DNA of 64,000 nucleotides from Massilia sp. Root335 (GTDB lineage Bacteria > Pseudomonadota > Gammaproteobacteria > Burkholderiales > Burkholderiaceae_D): the NCBI RefSeq assembly GCF_001425685.1, contig NZ_LMCY01000026.1, forward strand, positions 58,121 to 122,120. The letters are read 5' to 3'. Under the pieces are notes generated by a model, which saw only the letters and a program-made list of their open reading frames with translations, did no database searches and had not been told where the DNA came from. Every line of letters begins with the position of its first letter. Position 1 is the first letter of the stretch. Shown in pieces: positions 39,026 through 47,437 of the stretch. Made by a program: the position numbers and the translations under genes.

Positions 39026-39961
39026 ATGAACACCCGCTTCCTCGAAACCCTGATCACCCTCGCCCAACTGCGCAGCGTCCGCGCGACCGCCCGCGCCATG
39101 CACGCGACGCCGGCCGCGATTTCATTGCGGATCAAGGCGCTGGAAGAAGAGCTGCAGACGGAACTCATCGACCGCAGCACCCGCGAATTCCGGCTGACGC
39201 CGAACGCGGACTATCTGCTGAACCACGCGAAGGCGGTCGTGGATGCGACGCGGCGCCTGCGCGAGGCGGCGCGCACGGACAGCGCGGTGCGGGGCCGGCT
39301 GCGGCTGGGCGTGATCGAGACGGTGGTGCACAGCTGGCTGGCGCATTCCGTGCGCCAGCTGAACGCCAGTTTTCCGGAGCTGGAAATCGATCTTGTGGTG
39401 GACATGAGCACGACGCTGGAAAAGCGCCTGCTGGCCGGAGAGCTCGACCTGGTGGTGGGCATCGAGGGCGTCAACAACGGCCAGATCACGTCGGAGCCGC
39501 TGGCCGTGTATCCGGTACGCTGGATCGCGCGCGAGGGCCTGCTGGCGCCGCAGCGGGAGGGCCTGGCCCAGCGCCTGCTGCAATTCCCGATCCTGACGTT
39601 CGGCCGCGGCACGGCGCCGCACCGGATGCTGGAAGATATCGTCACCCGGCTCGCCAGCCTGAGCGGCGTGCCGCTCGAACAGGCCCGGATCACCTGCTCG
39701 CCGTCCGTGGCCGCCATCATCCAGCTGATCCGGAACGGCTTCGGCGTGGCCGCGATTCCCTGGCTGTTCGTCAGCAGCCACCTGGAGAACGGCGAATTCG
39801 TGGAGGTGCCGCTGCAGCCGGTGCCGCCGCCGATCATCGTGTCGATGAGCCGCTGCACCAACGCGGCAGTGGCGGTGCATGCGGCGGCGTCCGCCGTGCG
39901 CGCGGCCTGCGCCGAGTATTGCGCGCAGGTGGACGAGCGGTATATCGAGAGCCTGGGCTAG
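39026..39961 (+). CDS. LysR-family transcriptional regulator (oxoproline unit)
   Basis: The 311-residue regulator has the LysR winged helix at residues 1-60 (MNTRFLETLITLAQLRSVRA, HATPAAISLRIKALEEEL) and an effector domain from about residue 90 (GRLRLGVIETVVHSWLAHSV). It is transcribed away from the DUF1445-MFS-oxoprolinase-porin genes, sharing a 144-bp intergenic region, the usual layout of a LysR activator and its target. The inducer may be a cyclic amide or acid. Confidence 0.93.
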   Translation: MNTRFLETLITLAQLRSVRATARAMHATPAAISLRIKALEEELQTELIDRSTREFRLTPNADYLLNHAKAVVDATRRLREAARTDSAVRGRLRLGVIETVVHSWLAHSVRQLNASFPELEIDLVVDMSTTLEKRLLAGELDLVVGIEGVNNGQITSEPLAVYPVRWIAREGLLAPQREGLAQRLLQFPILTFGRGTAPHRMLEDIVTRLASLSGVPLEQARITCSPSVAAIIQLIRNGFGVAAIPWLFVSSHLENGEFVEVPLQPVPPPIIVSMSRCTNAAVAVHAAASAVRAACAEYCAQVDERYIESLG

Positions 39962-39989
39962 TTGCGGGAACTGCCCATTCTTGCGCCGT

Positions 39990-40103
39990 TCACTGCAGGC
40001 GCTTTTTCTCTTCCTTCTTGACTTTCTTGTCCGCCTTCTTTTCCTTGGCGGTTTTGGCGGGTTCTTTCTTCGCAGATTTTTTTGCGTCCTGGCTTTTACT
40101 CAT
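39990..40103 (-). CDS. Lys-rich 37-residue protein
   Basis: A short gene reads MSKSQDAKKSAKKEPAKTAK then EKKADKKVKKEEKKRLQ. CGGAG lies about 8 nt before the ATG. Nearly half of the residues are Lys and none are aromatic, like tails of histone-H1-like proteins or small ribosome- or nucleic-acid-binding peptides. It is convergent with the LysR gene and 28 bp from its stop. The clean ribosome site and Lys-biased composition argue for a real gene; function is a guess. Confidence 0.65.
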   Translation of the reverse strand: MSKSQDAKKSAKKEPAKTAKEKKADKKVKKEEKKRLQ

Positions 40104-40151
40104 TCTATTCTCCGTGACAATGGATTCGATCGATTTCAACGCTTGCAAGAT

Positions 40152-40466
40152 TCAATGGATCGAGCAGCCACGCAGCGTTGGTAATGGTTGAATGGCAACA
40201 GCAACGTCGCCTTCGGGATCTTCCTCGGTTTTCCACTGAATCCATGCAAGCACTTCGGCAATACTGGCCAATCCGCTGTGCAAGGAAGCGCGGGTTGCGT
40301 AATAATCGGATAGCTCGCGGTCGTCGGACACGGGCACGGCGGTCACCGAGTGGCCCAGTGCGAGGATTTTCGCTTCCAGTTCTTTGAGATCGAACGTCAG
40401 CGCGGCATGCAGCACTTCCATGGCCGCCACTGCGTCGTCCATATCGTAGGAGATTGCATCGTCCAT
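40152..40466 (-). CDS. Hypothetical acidic protein
   Basis: The 104-residue protein from the ATG at 40466 is rich in Asp, Glu and Ala (MDDAISYDMDDAVAAMEVLH). It has likely helices through LEAKILALGHSVTAVPVSDD and SGLASIAEVLAWIQWKTEED, and no signal or membrane segment. A weak GGAAA site precedes it. A longer in-frame reading to 40847 has poor composition and is not supported. Family not recognised. Confidence 0.55.
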   Translation of the reverse strand: MDDAISYDMDDAVAAMEVLHAALTFDLKELEAKILALGHSVTAVPVSDDRELSDYYATRASLHSGLASIAEVLAWIQWKTEEDPEGDVAVAIQPLPTLRGCSIH

Positions 40467-40867
40467 TGCGGTTCTGTTTCCAGCCTTGTGGTTGTCTTGT
40501 GATGCGCGGGCCGGGCAACGCGGTGCGTGGGAAGCCGGATAACGGAAGGAATAAAGAAAGCGGGCAACATCCGGCTCACGCAAACATAAGATACAGCAAT
40601 TATCAAAAGCGCGTCGCATCGAATCGTTGCCATTCCGACCGCGCCCGATAATGCGGTCATGCAGGCCGAAAAAAAATAAATCGGAAATGATTAGGTGAAC
40701 AGGGAAAAGTCCTGTATCTTTCATCGGGCACTGCATCAAGTCGTCGTTATTGTTGGCCTTTCTCTCCCGTCCTGCTTCCGCCGGTCCCGTTTGATTTCCT
40801 TCGTTACACTCCCTTGGTCGAAAGTGCGTTTCGGGCGCTTTGCCCATGCATGTAAAAAGGATTAAAA
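40467..40867. other. Divergent intergenic region with probable cold-shock leader
   Basis: These 401 bp separate the hypothetical gene from the cold-shock gene. The part next to cspA is A/T-richer, with an AAAGGA ribosome site. Long untranslated leaders are known for cspA genes; whether one exists here cannot be decided by eye. Confidence 0.4.
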
Positions 40868-41077
40868 ATGACTACTCAAACCGGCACCGTAAAATGGTTC
40901 AATGACTCCAAGGGCTTCGGCTTCATTACGCCCGACGCAGGCGGCGGCGATCTGTTCGCCCATTTCCAGGACATCCAGTCGGAAGGCTTCAAGAGCCTGG
41001 CCGAAAACCAGCGCGTTTCGTTCGAGCGCTCGACCGGCCCCAAAGGCGAAAAAGCGGGCAATATCCGCGCGATTTAA
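40868..41077 (+). CDS. Cold-shock protein, CspA family
   Basis: The 69-residue single-strand nucleic-acid-binding OB-fold protein has RNP1 KGFGFITP and RNP2 DLFAHF, beginning [16 protein letters not shown]. It acts as an RNA chaperone at low temperature or in growth transitions. An AAAGGA ribosome site precedes the ATG and a strong hairpin terminator follows. Confidence 0.97.
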   Translation: MTTQTGTVKWFNDSKGFGFITPDAGGGDLFAHFQDIQSEGFKSLAENQRVSFERSTGPKGEKAGNIRAI

Positions 41078-41128
41078 TCAGCCAGCCTGATCACCCGGAC
41101 GCACCACGCAGATAGCGTGGGCGCCCAC

Positions 41129-41167
41129 CAAAAAACGGATTCACGTTCAGCGTGGCTCCGTTTTTTT
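41129..41167. terminator. Bidirectional terminator between cspA and LysR
   Basis: An A-run (41129-41134), an imperfect 11-bp stem (ACGGATTCACG with CGTGGCTCCGT), a 5-nt loop TTCAG and a T-run (41161-41167) work in both directions. The stop codon of the minus-strand LysR gene lies in the loop, so its last codons form part of the stem. Confidence 0.8.
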
Positions 41168-42076
41168 CATGAGGGGTGCCTCCCGCGCGAACGCCAGCAG
41201 CCGCTCCCGCACCCAGCGCTGCGCCGCATCGCCGTGATTGCGGTTGTGCCACGCCATGTGGATCGCAAACCCGGGCACGGGCAGCGGCGGCGCCAGCACG
41301 CGTAGCCGCACGGCGCGGCCCTCCACCATGCGCGCCGGTATCAGCGCGACGAGGTCGGAGCGCTCGACCAGGTCCAGCACGGCATGGAACGTCGACGCCG
41401 ACACGGCGACCCGGCGCCGCAGGCCCTGCGCGTCGAGCACCTCGTCGACCGGCGTGGTAAAACTGCCGCCGCGCGGCGACACCATCACGTGTTCGAGTTC
41501 GCAGAAGCGCTTCATGTCCAGCGGGCGGCGCAGCGCCGGGTGGCCGCGCCGGGCAATGAAGACGTAGCGCTCCTCGAACAGCCGGCGCGAACGGAGGGCG
41601 TCGGCGATGCCGTCCGGCGTCAGCACGGCCAGGTCGATCTCGCCCTTTTCCATCTGCGCTTCCAGGCGCGCGGCGTCGGCCGCGCGCAGCGCGATGCGCA
41701 GGCCGGGCGCCTCCCGTCGCAGCGCAAGCGTGAAGTCGAGCAGCAGGGCCGCCTGCACGTAGTCCGAGGCCGCGATGTGGACCGTGAACTCGTCGCGCGC
41801 GGGATCGAAGGCCCGGGCCGACGTCACCACGTCGCGCAGCTGCGCGAGGGCCGCCGCCAGCGGCGCCTGCAGGCCCAGGGCCAGCGGCGTGGGCGTCATG
41901 CCGCGGTGGCTCGGCACGAACAGCGGGTCGCCCAGCATCTCGCGCAGGCGCGCCAGCTGGGCGCTCAGCGCGGGCTGGCTCAGGTTCAGGCGCTGCGCGG
42001 CGCGGCTCACGCTGCGCTCGGCCAGCAGCGCGTCGAGGGTCACGAGCAGGTTGAAGTCGAGTCTCTTGATATCCAT
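41147..42076 (-). CDS. LysR-family transcriptional regulator (quinone reductase partner)
   Basis: The 309-residue protein begins MDIKRLDFNLLVTLDALLAE, a NodD/SyrM-like LysR start, with the helix-turn-helix RSVSRAAQRLNLSQPALSAQ at about 21-40. The effector domain (about 90-300) includes DEFTVHIAASDYVQAALLLD. It diverges from the oxidoreductase gene at 42167, and an inverted repeat TTTTGG-N8-CCAAAA lies in the gap, so it likely controls that gene in response to an aromatic or electrophile. Confidence 0.93.
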   Translation of the reverse strand: MDIKRLDFNLLVTLDALLAERSVSRAAQRLNLSQPALSAQLARLREMLGDPLFVPSHRGMTPTPLALGLQAPLAAALAQLRDVVTSARAFDPARDEFTVHIAASDYVQAALLLDFTLALRREAPGLRIALRAADAARLEAQMEKGEIDLAVLTPDGIADALRSRRLFEERYVFIARRGHPALRRPLDMKRFCELEHVMVSPRGGSFTTPVDEVLDAQGLRRRVAVSASTFHAVLDLVERSDLVALIPARMVEGRAVRLRVLAPPLPVPGFAIHMAWHNRNHGDAAQRWVRERLLAFAREAPLMKKTEPR

Positions 42077-42077
42077 T

Positions 42078-42097
42078 TTTTGGATACTACCCCAAAA
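42078..42097. promoter_or_regulatory. Inverted repeat, putative LysR binding site
   Basis: TTTTGG, an 8-nt spacer and CCAAAA form a perfect-arm dyad directly upstream of the LysR start and 69 bp before the oxidoreductase start. The position fits autoregulation plus activation of the divergent gene. Confidence 0.5.
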
Positions 42098-42166
42098 GCC
42101 GGCTGGCATTCCCGGCCGTGCCGGGCAGGCCCAGAATGCGTTCATCGCCAACCGAGGAGTACAACG

Positions 42167-42946
42167 ATGAAGACCGCAACCAGGACCATTCTGCTGGTAC
42201 ACGCCCACCCCGACCCGCACTCGCTCACCGCGCAGATGGTGCAGGCCGCGCGCGCCGAACTGCGCGCCCAGGGCCATGAAGTGATCCAGTCCGATTTATA
42301 TGCGCTGGGCTGGAAGGCCGTCTACGACGAACACGATTTCCCCGACCGCGTCGACCGCGCACGCCTGTCGTTCGTGGAAGAATCCGGCCACGCCTTCAGC
42401 ACCGGCACGCAGCCGGACGACGTGCGCGCCGAACAGGCCAAGCTGATGGCGGCCGATGCCGTCGTGTTCCAGTTTCCGCTGTGGTGGTTCGGCATGCCCG
42501 CGATCATGAAGGGCTGGATCGAGCGCGTGTTCGCCTTCGGCCTTGCCTACGGCTACCAGGGCGCCGGCAACCGCCACCGCTACGGCGAGGGCGGCCTGGC
42601 CGGCAAGCGCGCGCTGTTGTCCGTGACGACCGGCGGCCCGGCCGCCGACTACGGCCCGCGCGGCATCAACGGCCAGCTCGACGAACTGCTGTTCCCGATC
42701 ACGCACGGCACGCTGTTCTATCCGGGCATGGAGGTGCTGCCCACGTATGCCGTGCACGGTGCGGGCCGCATCGATGCCGCCGGCGTCGAGCGGGCCAGGG
42801 CCGGCCTGGCGGCGCGCATGCGCACGCTGTTCGACGACGCGCCGATCCCTTATCGCCCGCAGAACGGCGGCGACTTCCCCGACCGCCACGTGCTGGCCGC
42901 CGACGTCGCGCCCGGCGTCACGGGATTGCGCGCGCATCTGCGCTGA
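42167..42946 (+). CDS. NAD(P)H dehydrogenase (quinone), flavodoxin-2 fold
   Basis: The 259-residue FMN/FAD protein has ILLVHAHPDPHSLTAQ at the start, QFPLWWFGMPAIMKGWIERV near residue 105 (flavin- and quinone-binding loop) and SVTTGGPAADYG. These mark the NQO1/MdaB/KefF-like Flavodoxin_2 family, which reduces quinones by two electrons and avoids semiquinone radicals. GAGGAG precedes the ATG. It is paired with a divergent LysR, usual for electrophile-inducible reductases. Substrate not determined. Confidence 0.92.
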   Translation: MKTATRTILLVHAHPDPHSLTAQMVQAARAELRAQGHEVIQSDLYALGWKAVYDEHDFPDRVDRARLSFVEESGHAFSTGTQPDDVRAEQAKLMAADAVVFQFPLWWFGMPAIMKGWIERVFAFGLAYGYQGAGNRHRYGEGGLAGKRALLSVTTGGPAADYGPRGINGQLDELLFPITHGTLFYPGMEVLPTYAVHGAGRIDAAGVERARAGLAARMRTLFDDAPIPYRPQNGGDFPDRHVLAADVAPGVTGLRAHLR

Positions 42947-43065
42947 GGGTTCGCGCCCGTCGTGGGACAATGGCGGGATCATCACTACGCGGTAACTCAC
43001 GACGGTGCCGCGTATGCTCAGGATGAAACAGGAAGCTATAAAAACCACGTGCTTTAAAACCGTCG

Positions 43066-43142
43066 CCCCCGCGCAGGCGGGGGCCCAATGTGCATGCGCC
43101 ATCGAAACGCATACAACCTGGGTTCCCGCCGCCGCGGGAACG
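43066..43142. repeat. Two GC-rich palindromes (REP-like)
   Basis: GCCCCCGCGCAGGCGGGGGC at 43066-43085 is an 8-bp stem with GCAG loop and matches the repeat units at 50281. GTTCCCGCCGCCGCGGGAAC at 43123-43142 is a second, different palindrome. Both lie between the reductase and antiporter genes and may limit read-through. Confidence 0.65.
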
Positions 43143-43168
43143 ACGTGGCAACTGAAAGGAACTTTTTC

Positions 43169-44422
43169 ATGACCACGACCATGCACAAGATCGCCCTGAT
43201 CCTGTTCGTGCTCGCCTTGCTGCACACGTTCGCCACCCGCCTCTTCGAAGTCCTGGCGCACCGCCATCCGCGCCACGCCGGGCTGTTCCACCTGCTGGGC
43301 GAGGTGGAAGTCGTCTTCGGCTTCTGGGCGTTCGTGCTGATGCTCGCGATGGCCTTCGTCGACGGCAGCGCCGCCGCCATCGACTACGCCGAGTCGCGCC
43401 ACTACACCGAGCCGCTGTTCGTGTTCGTCGTGATGGTGGTGGCCGCGTCGCGCCCCGTGCTGGAGGCGGCGCGCGCCATCGTGCGCGTGCTCGCGCGGCT
43501 GCTGCCGCTGCGCACCGAGGTGGCGCAGACGTGGCTCGGCCTCGCGCTCGTGCCGCTCGCCGGCTCGCTGATCACGGAGCCGGCCGCGATGACGCTGGCC
43601 GCCCTGATGCTGGCGCCGTCCGTGTTCCGCCAGGGGATGCCGGAATGGCTGAAGTACGGGGCGCTGGGCGTCCTGTTCGTCAACGTCTCGATCGGCGGCA
43701 CCCTGACGTCGTACGCCGCCCCGCCCGTGCTGATGGTGGCCGCCGCGTGGGGCTGGGACAGCGTCCACATGCTCACGCACTTCGGCTGGCGCGCGCTCGT
43801 CGCCGTGCTGGCCAATGCCAGCGTCGTGACATTCCTGCTGCGGCCGCACCTGCGCCCGCTCGACGTGTCGATCGAAGGCGAGGCACCCGTGCGCGTGCCG
43901 CCGCTGGTGACGCTGACCCACCTGGCCGTGCTGACGGCGATCGTGCTGCTGGCCCACCATCCCGTGCTGTTCGCCGGCATCTTCCTGCTGTTCCTCGGCG
44001 TCACCCAGGCGTACCCGCGCTACCAGGACCCGCTGATCCTCAAGGAAGGCCTGCTGGTCGGCTTCTTCCTCGCCGGCCTCGTCGTGCTGGGCGGGATGCA
44101 GCAATGGTGGCTGCAACCCATCGTCGCGAAGCTGGAGCCCACCGCCCTGTTCTTCGGCGCGCTGGGCCTCACGGCCATCACGGACAACGCCGCGCTGACC
44201 TATCTCGGCTCGCTGATCGCCGGGCTGTCCGAGCGGGCGCAGTACATGCTGGTGGCGGGCGCCGTGGCCGGCGGCGGCCTGACCGTCATCGCCAACGCGC
44301 CGAATCCGGCCGGCGTGGCCCTGCTGCGGCGCGGCTTCAACGACGAGTCGATCGGGGCCGTCGGCCTGCTGCTGGGCGCGCTGGCGCCCACTTGTGCGGC
44401 GGCCGTGTTGTTCTTGTTGTAA
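43169..44422 (+). CDS. Putative Na+/H+ antiporter
   Basis: The 417-residue membrane protein has about eleven hydrophobic segments. GSLITEPAAMTLAALMLAP, NVSIGGTLTSYAAPPVLMVA and GLTAITDNAALTYLGSLIAG are the signature repeats of the putative Na+/H+ antiporter family (Na_H_antiport_2) within the ion-transporter superfamily. The ATG at 43169 follows AAAGGA. Ion selectivity is assumed from the family name. Confidence 0.85.
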   Translation: MTTTMHKIALILFVLALLHTFATRLFEVLAHRHPRHAGLFHLLGEVEVVFGFWAFVLMLAMAFVDGSAAAIDYAESRHYTEPLFVFVVMVVAASRPVLEAARAIVRVLARLLPLRTEVAQTWLGLALVPLAGSLITEPAAMTLAALMLAPSVFRQGMPEWLKYGALGVLFVNVSIGGTLTSYAAPPVLMVAAAWGWDSVHMLTHFGWRALVAVLANASVVTFLLRPHLRPLDVSIEGEAPVRVPPLVTLTHLAVLTAIVLLAHHPVLFAGIFLLFLGVTQAYPRYQDPLILKEGLLVGFFLAGLVVLGGMQQWWLQPIVAKLEPTALFFGALGLTAITDNAALTYLGSLIAGLSERAQYMLVAGAVAGGGLTVIANAPNPAGVALLRRGFNDESIGAVGLLLGALAPTCAAAVLFLL

Positions 44423-44468
44423 GTTATTCCCTGGAGCGGGACCTTCCTCGTCCCGCAGCGAGGGAAAC

Positions 44469-44921
44469 ATGGATCAAGACCTGCTGGTCAGCAAAACGGG
44501 CACCATCGAGCGCTGCTGCAAGCGTGCCCGCGACGAATACGAGAAGGACCCGACCACCTTCGTCGGCGACATCACGCGCCAGGACGCGGCCACGCTGAAC
44601 GTGATCCGCGCCTGGGAAGCGGCCGTCGAAATGGGCGACCACGTGCTGGCCGACCAGGGCCTGGGCCCGGCGCGCGACGAGCGCGAGATCATCACGCTGC
44701 TGGCCGGCCACGGCTGGATCGAGCCAACGCTGGCCGAGGACCTCAAGCGCACGGGCGAATTCTGCCGCGCCGAATGGGATTACCAGGCCGCGCCCCTGCC
44801 CGCGCTGGTGACCATCATCAAGCGCGGGCTGGACGATTTCGACGTCTATGCGCGCGCCCTGCTGACCGGTGCCGAGGCGTTGCCGTCCGGGCCCGCAGGA
44901 TCGCCCCCGTTGTCGAACTGA
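44469..44921 (+). CDS. HepT-like (DUF86) HEPN protein with degenerate active site
   Basis: The 150-residue protein has the DUF86/HepT helical bundle: GTIERCCKRARDEYEKDPTT, DITRQDAATLNVIRAWEAAV and LDDFDVYARALL. HepT toxins of type VII systems cut RNA with an R-x4-H-x-Y motif (often RNIAVHDY). Here the matching stretch reads EFCRAEWDYQ: the His and the Arg-Asn pair are replaced, so RNase activity is doubtful. No MntA nucleotidyltransferase partner lies beside it. It may be an orphan or a non-toxic adaptor. It precedes the DUF2760-Hsp70 genes by 63 bp in the same direction. Confidence 0.75.
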   Translation: MDQDLLVSKTGTIERCCKRARDEYEKDPTTFVGDITRQDAATLNVIRAWEAAVEMGDHVLADQGLGPARDEREIITLLAGHGWIEPTLAEDLKRTGEFCRAEWDYQAAPLPALVTIIKRGLDDFDVYARALLTGAEALPSGPAGSPPLSN

Positions 44922-44984
44922 TGGCTGCCCAACTGGTATCATGCGCCCTTTGACGAACCGCCATCTAGCGAACCATACAAGAAC

Positions 44985-45569
44985 ATGAGCCAACCGACCA
45001 ACCTGCCATCCTTCTGGAGCCGGCTGTCCCTTGCCTTCGGCGCCTTCTTCAAGACCCTGGGCGACGCCGAATTCGCCGCGCGCGTGCGCGACGACCAGGT
45101 CGGCCCCGTCGCCGCACCCGCTCCCGCCCCGGCGCCGGCGCCGGCGCCCGCACCGGCACCCACGCCCGCTCCGGCCCCGCTGCGCATCGCCACGCCGGAC
45201 GCCGCCCTGCAACTGCTGGGCCTCCTGCAACGCGAAGCGCGCCTGATCGACTTCGCCAACGAAAACATCACGGTCTATGCGGACGCCGACATCGGCGCCG
45301 CCGCCCGCCTCGTGCACGAAGGCTGCGCGCGCGTGCTGCGCGAGCACTTCACGATCGAGCCCGTGCGCGGCGAGCTGGAAGGCGCGCGCGTCACCTTGCC
45401 GGAAGGCTTCGACGCCGCCAGCGTGCGCCTGACCGGCAACGTCGTCGGCAAGGCGCCGTTCACCGGCACCTTGAGCCACCGCGGCTGGCGCGCCCGCGAC
45501 GTGCGCCTGCCGCAACTGGCCGACAAGCACGACGCCAGCATCATCGCCCCGGCGGAGGTGGAACTGTGA
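44985..45569 (+). CDS. DUF2760 protein of the Hsp70 cassette
   Basis: The 194-residue protein has a short N-terminal part (FWSRLSLAFGAFFKTLGDAE), an Ala-Pro repeat linker of about 25 residues (about 43-67) and the DUF2760 domain with LQLLGLLQREARLIDFANEN, IGAAARLVHEGCARVL and ARDVRLPQL. The domain is almost always next to Hsp70-like genes, which suggests a co-chaperone role, but its function is undescribed. Its TGA overlaps the GTG start of the next gene, so the two are translationally coupled. Confidence 0.85.
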   Translation: MSQPTNLPSFWSRLSLAFGAFFKTLGDAEFAARVRDDQVGPVAAPAPAPAPAPAPAPAPTPAPAPLRIATPDAALQLLGLLQREARLIDFANENITVYADADIGAAARLVHEGCARVLREHFTIEPVRGELEGARVTLPEGFDAASVRLTGNVVGKAPFTGTLSHRGWRARDVRLPQLADKHDASIIAPAEVEL

Positions 45570-47437
45570 GCGACCTCCAGAACAACGACGCCCGCTACGC
45601 CATCGGCATCGACCTGGGCACGACGCACAGCGCGCTGTCGTACGTCGACCTGCAGGCCAGCGACGGCGAGCAGGCCGACCAGGGCGTGCTGGGCATCCCG
45701 CAGCTGAGCGCCCCCGGCACCGTCGAGGCGCTGCCGCTGCTGCCCTCGTTCCTGTACCTGCCGCATCCGGAAGAACTGGCGCCGGGCGAACTCGCGCTGC
45801 CGTGGACGGACGGCCAGGCCGCGCCCGCATTGTCTTATGTTGTCGGCGACATGGCGCGTTCGCGCGGCGCCGCCACGCCGATCCGCCTCGTGTCGTCGGC
45901 CAAGAGCTGGCTGAGCCACCCGAGCGTGGACCGCCGCGCCGCCATCCTGCCGCTCGATGCGCCGGAAGAAGTCGAGCGCGTGTCGCCGCTGGCGGCATCG
46001 ACCCGCTACCTCGAACACCTGAAAGCCGCATGGAACGCGGCGCACCCGGACGCGCCGTTCGAACGGCAGGCCGTCACCGTGACCATCCCCGCCTCGTTCG
46101 ACCCGGCCGCGCGCGACCTGACGGCGGAAGCGGCAAAGAACGCCGGCTACGGCAGCCCGACCCTGCTGGAAGAGCCGCAGGCCGCGCTGTACAGCTGGAT
46201 CGAAGGCAGCGGCGGCGGCTGGCGCAAGCAGGTCAAGGCCGGCGACATCGTGCTCGTCGTCGACGTGGGCGGCGGCACGAGCGACTTCTCGCTGATCGCG
46301 ATCCTCGAACGCGACGGCAACCTGGAACCGCACCGCGTCGCCGTCGGCGACCACATCCTGCTGGGCGGCGACAATATGGACCTCGCGCTGGCCCACCTCG
46401 TCGCGCGCAAGCTGCAGGCGAACGGCACGCAGCTGGACGCGTGGCAGATGCGCGCCCTCACCTACGCCTGCCGCGGCGCCAAGGAACACCTGCTGGCGAA
46501 TGCCGACGCGACCACCTGGCCCATCGTCGTGCCGAGCCGCGGCTCGAAGCTGATCGGCGGTTCGATCCGCACTGAGCTCACGCGCGATGAAGTCACGACG
46601 TTCATCACGGACGGCTTCTTCCCGCGCGTGGAAGCATCGAGCCGGCCGGCGACGCGCACCCGCGCGGGCCTCACGCAAGTGGGCCTGCCGTATGCGCAGG
46701 ACGCCGCCATCACGCGCCACCTGGCCGCCTTCCTGGGCCGCCAGGCCGGCGCCACGGCGGCGCTGGAAGGCTTCAACGGCAACGTCGATCCTGGCCACAC
46801 GTTCCTGCACCCGAGCGCCGTGCTGTTCAACGGCGGCGTATTCAAATCCGAGATCCTGTCCAGGCGCGTGATGGACACCCTCAACGACTGGCTGTACATG
46901 GAAGGCGCGCAGCCCGCGCGCATGCTGGAAGGCGCGGACCTCGACCTGGCCGTCGCGCGCGGCGCCGCCTACTACGGCTATGCGCGGCGTGGCGGCGGCG
47001 TGCGCATCCGCGGCGGCACGGCCCGTTCCTACTACGTCGGCGTCGAGTCGTCGATGCCCGCCATTCCCGGCTTCGAGCCGCCGCTGGAAGCGCTGTGCGT
47101 GGCGCCGTTCGGCATGGAAGAAGGCAGCGAACTGGAACTGCCGGGCCAGGAATTCGGCCTCGTCGTGGGCGAACCGGTGCACTTCCGCTTCTTCGGCTCG
47201 TCCGTCCGCCGCCAGGACCGCATCGGCGACGTGCTCGAATCGTGGAGCCCGGACGAGCTGCAGGAACTGAACGAGATCCAGGCGACCCTGCCCGCCGAAG
47301 GCCGCACGCCGGGCGACGCCGTGCAGGTCAAGCTGCACGCGGTGGCGACAGAGGCCGGCACGCTGGAGCTGGTGGCCGTGGCGCGCGACGGGCAGCGCTG
47401 GAAGGTCGAGTTCGACGTCCGCAGCACCGAGCAGTGA
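45566..47437 (+). CDS. Hsp70-family protein 1 of DUF2760 cassette
   Basis: The 623-residue ATPase has the actin-like nucleotide fold: YAIGIDLGTTHSALSYVD (phosphate loop 1), LLEEPQAALYSWI, VLVVDVGGGTSDFSLIA (phosphate loop 2) and DNMDLALAH. It differs from DnaK: residues 480-623 are a reduced beta region and there is no long helical lid or DnaK tail, so substrate handling must differ. The GTG start overlaps the DUF2760 stop as GTGA, with GGAGG upstream. Its end overlaps the next Hsp70 gene the same way. Confidence 0.9.
   Translation: MSDLQNNDARYAIGIDLGTTHSALSYVDLQASDGEQADQGVLGIPQLSAPGTVEALPLLPSFLYLPHPEELAPGELALPWTDGQAAPALSYVVGDMARSRGAATPIRLVSSAKSWLSHPSVDRRAAILPLDAPEEVERVSPLAASTRYLEHLKAAWNAAHPDAPFERQAVTVTIPASFDPAARDLTAEAAKNAGYGSPTLLEEPQAALYSWIEGSGGGWRKQVKAGDIVLVVDVGGGTSDFSLIAILERDGNLEPHRVAVGDHILLGGDNMDLALAHLVARKLQANGTQLDAWQMRALTYACRGAKEHLLANADATTWPIVVPSRGSKLIGGSIRTELTRDEVTTFITDGFFPRVEASSRPATRTRAGLTQVGLPYAQDAAITRHLAAFLGRQAGATAALEGFNGNVDPGHTFLHPSAVLFNGGVFKSEILSRRVMDTLNDWLYMEGAQPARMLEGADLDLAVARGAAYYGYARRGGGVRIRGGTARSYYVGVESSMPAIPGFEPPLEALCVAPFGMEEGSELELPGQEFGLVVGEPVHFRFFGSSVRRQDRIGDVLESWSPDELQELNEIQATLPAEGRTPGDAVQVKLHAVATEAGTLELVAVARDGQRWKVEFDVRSTEQ

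Noticed and set aside
40467..40847. N-terminal extension of the hypothetical gene at 40152
   Set aside because: Composition differs sharply from the conserved-looking part and it would consume the cspA promoter region.
44469..44921. Active type VII toxin (HepT-MntA system)
   Set aside because: The R-x4-H-x-Y motif is not preserved and no MntA gene is adjacent, so a toxin-antitoxin call is not supported.
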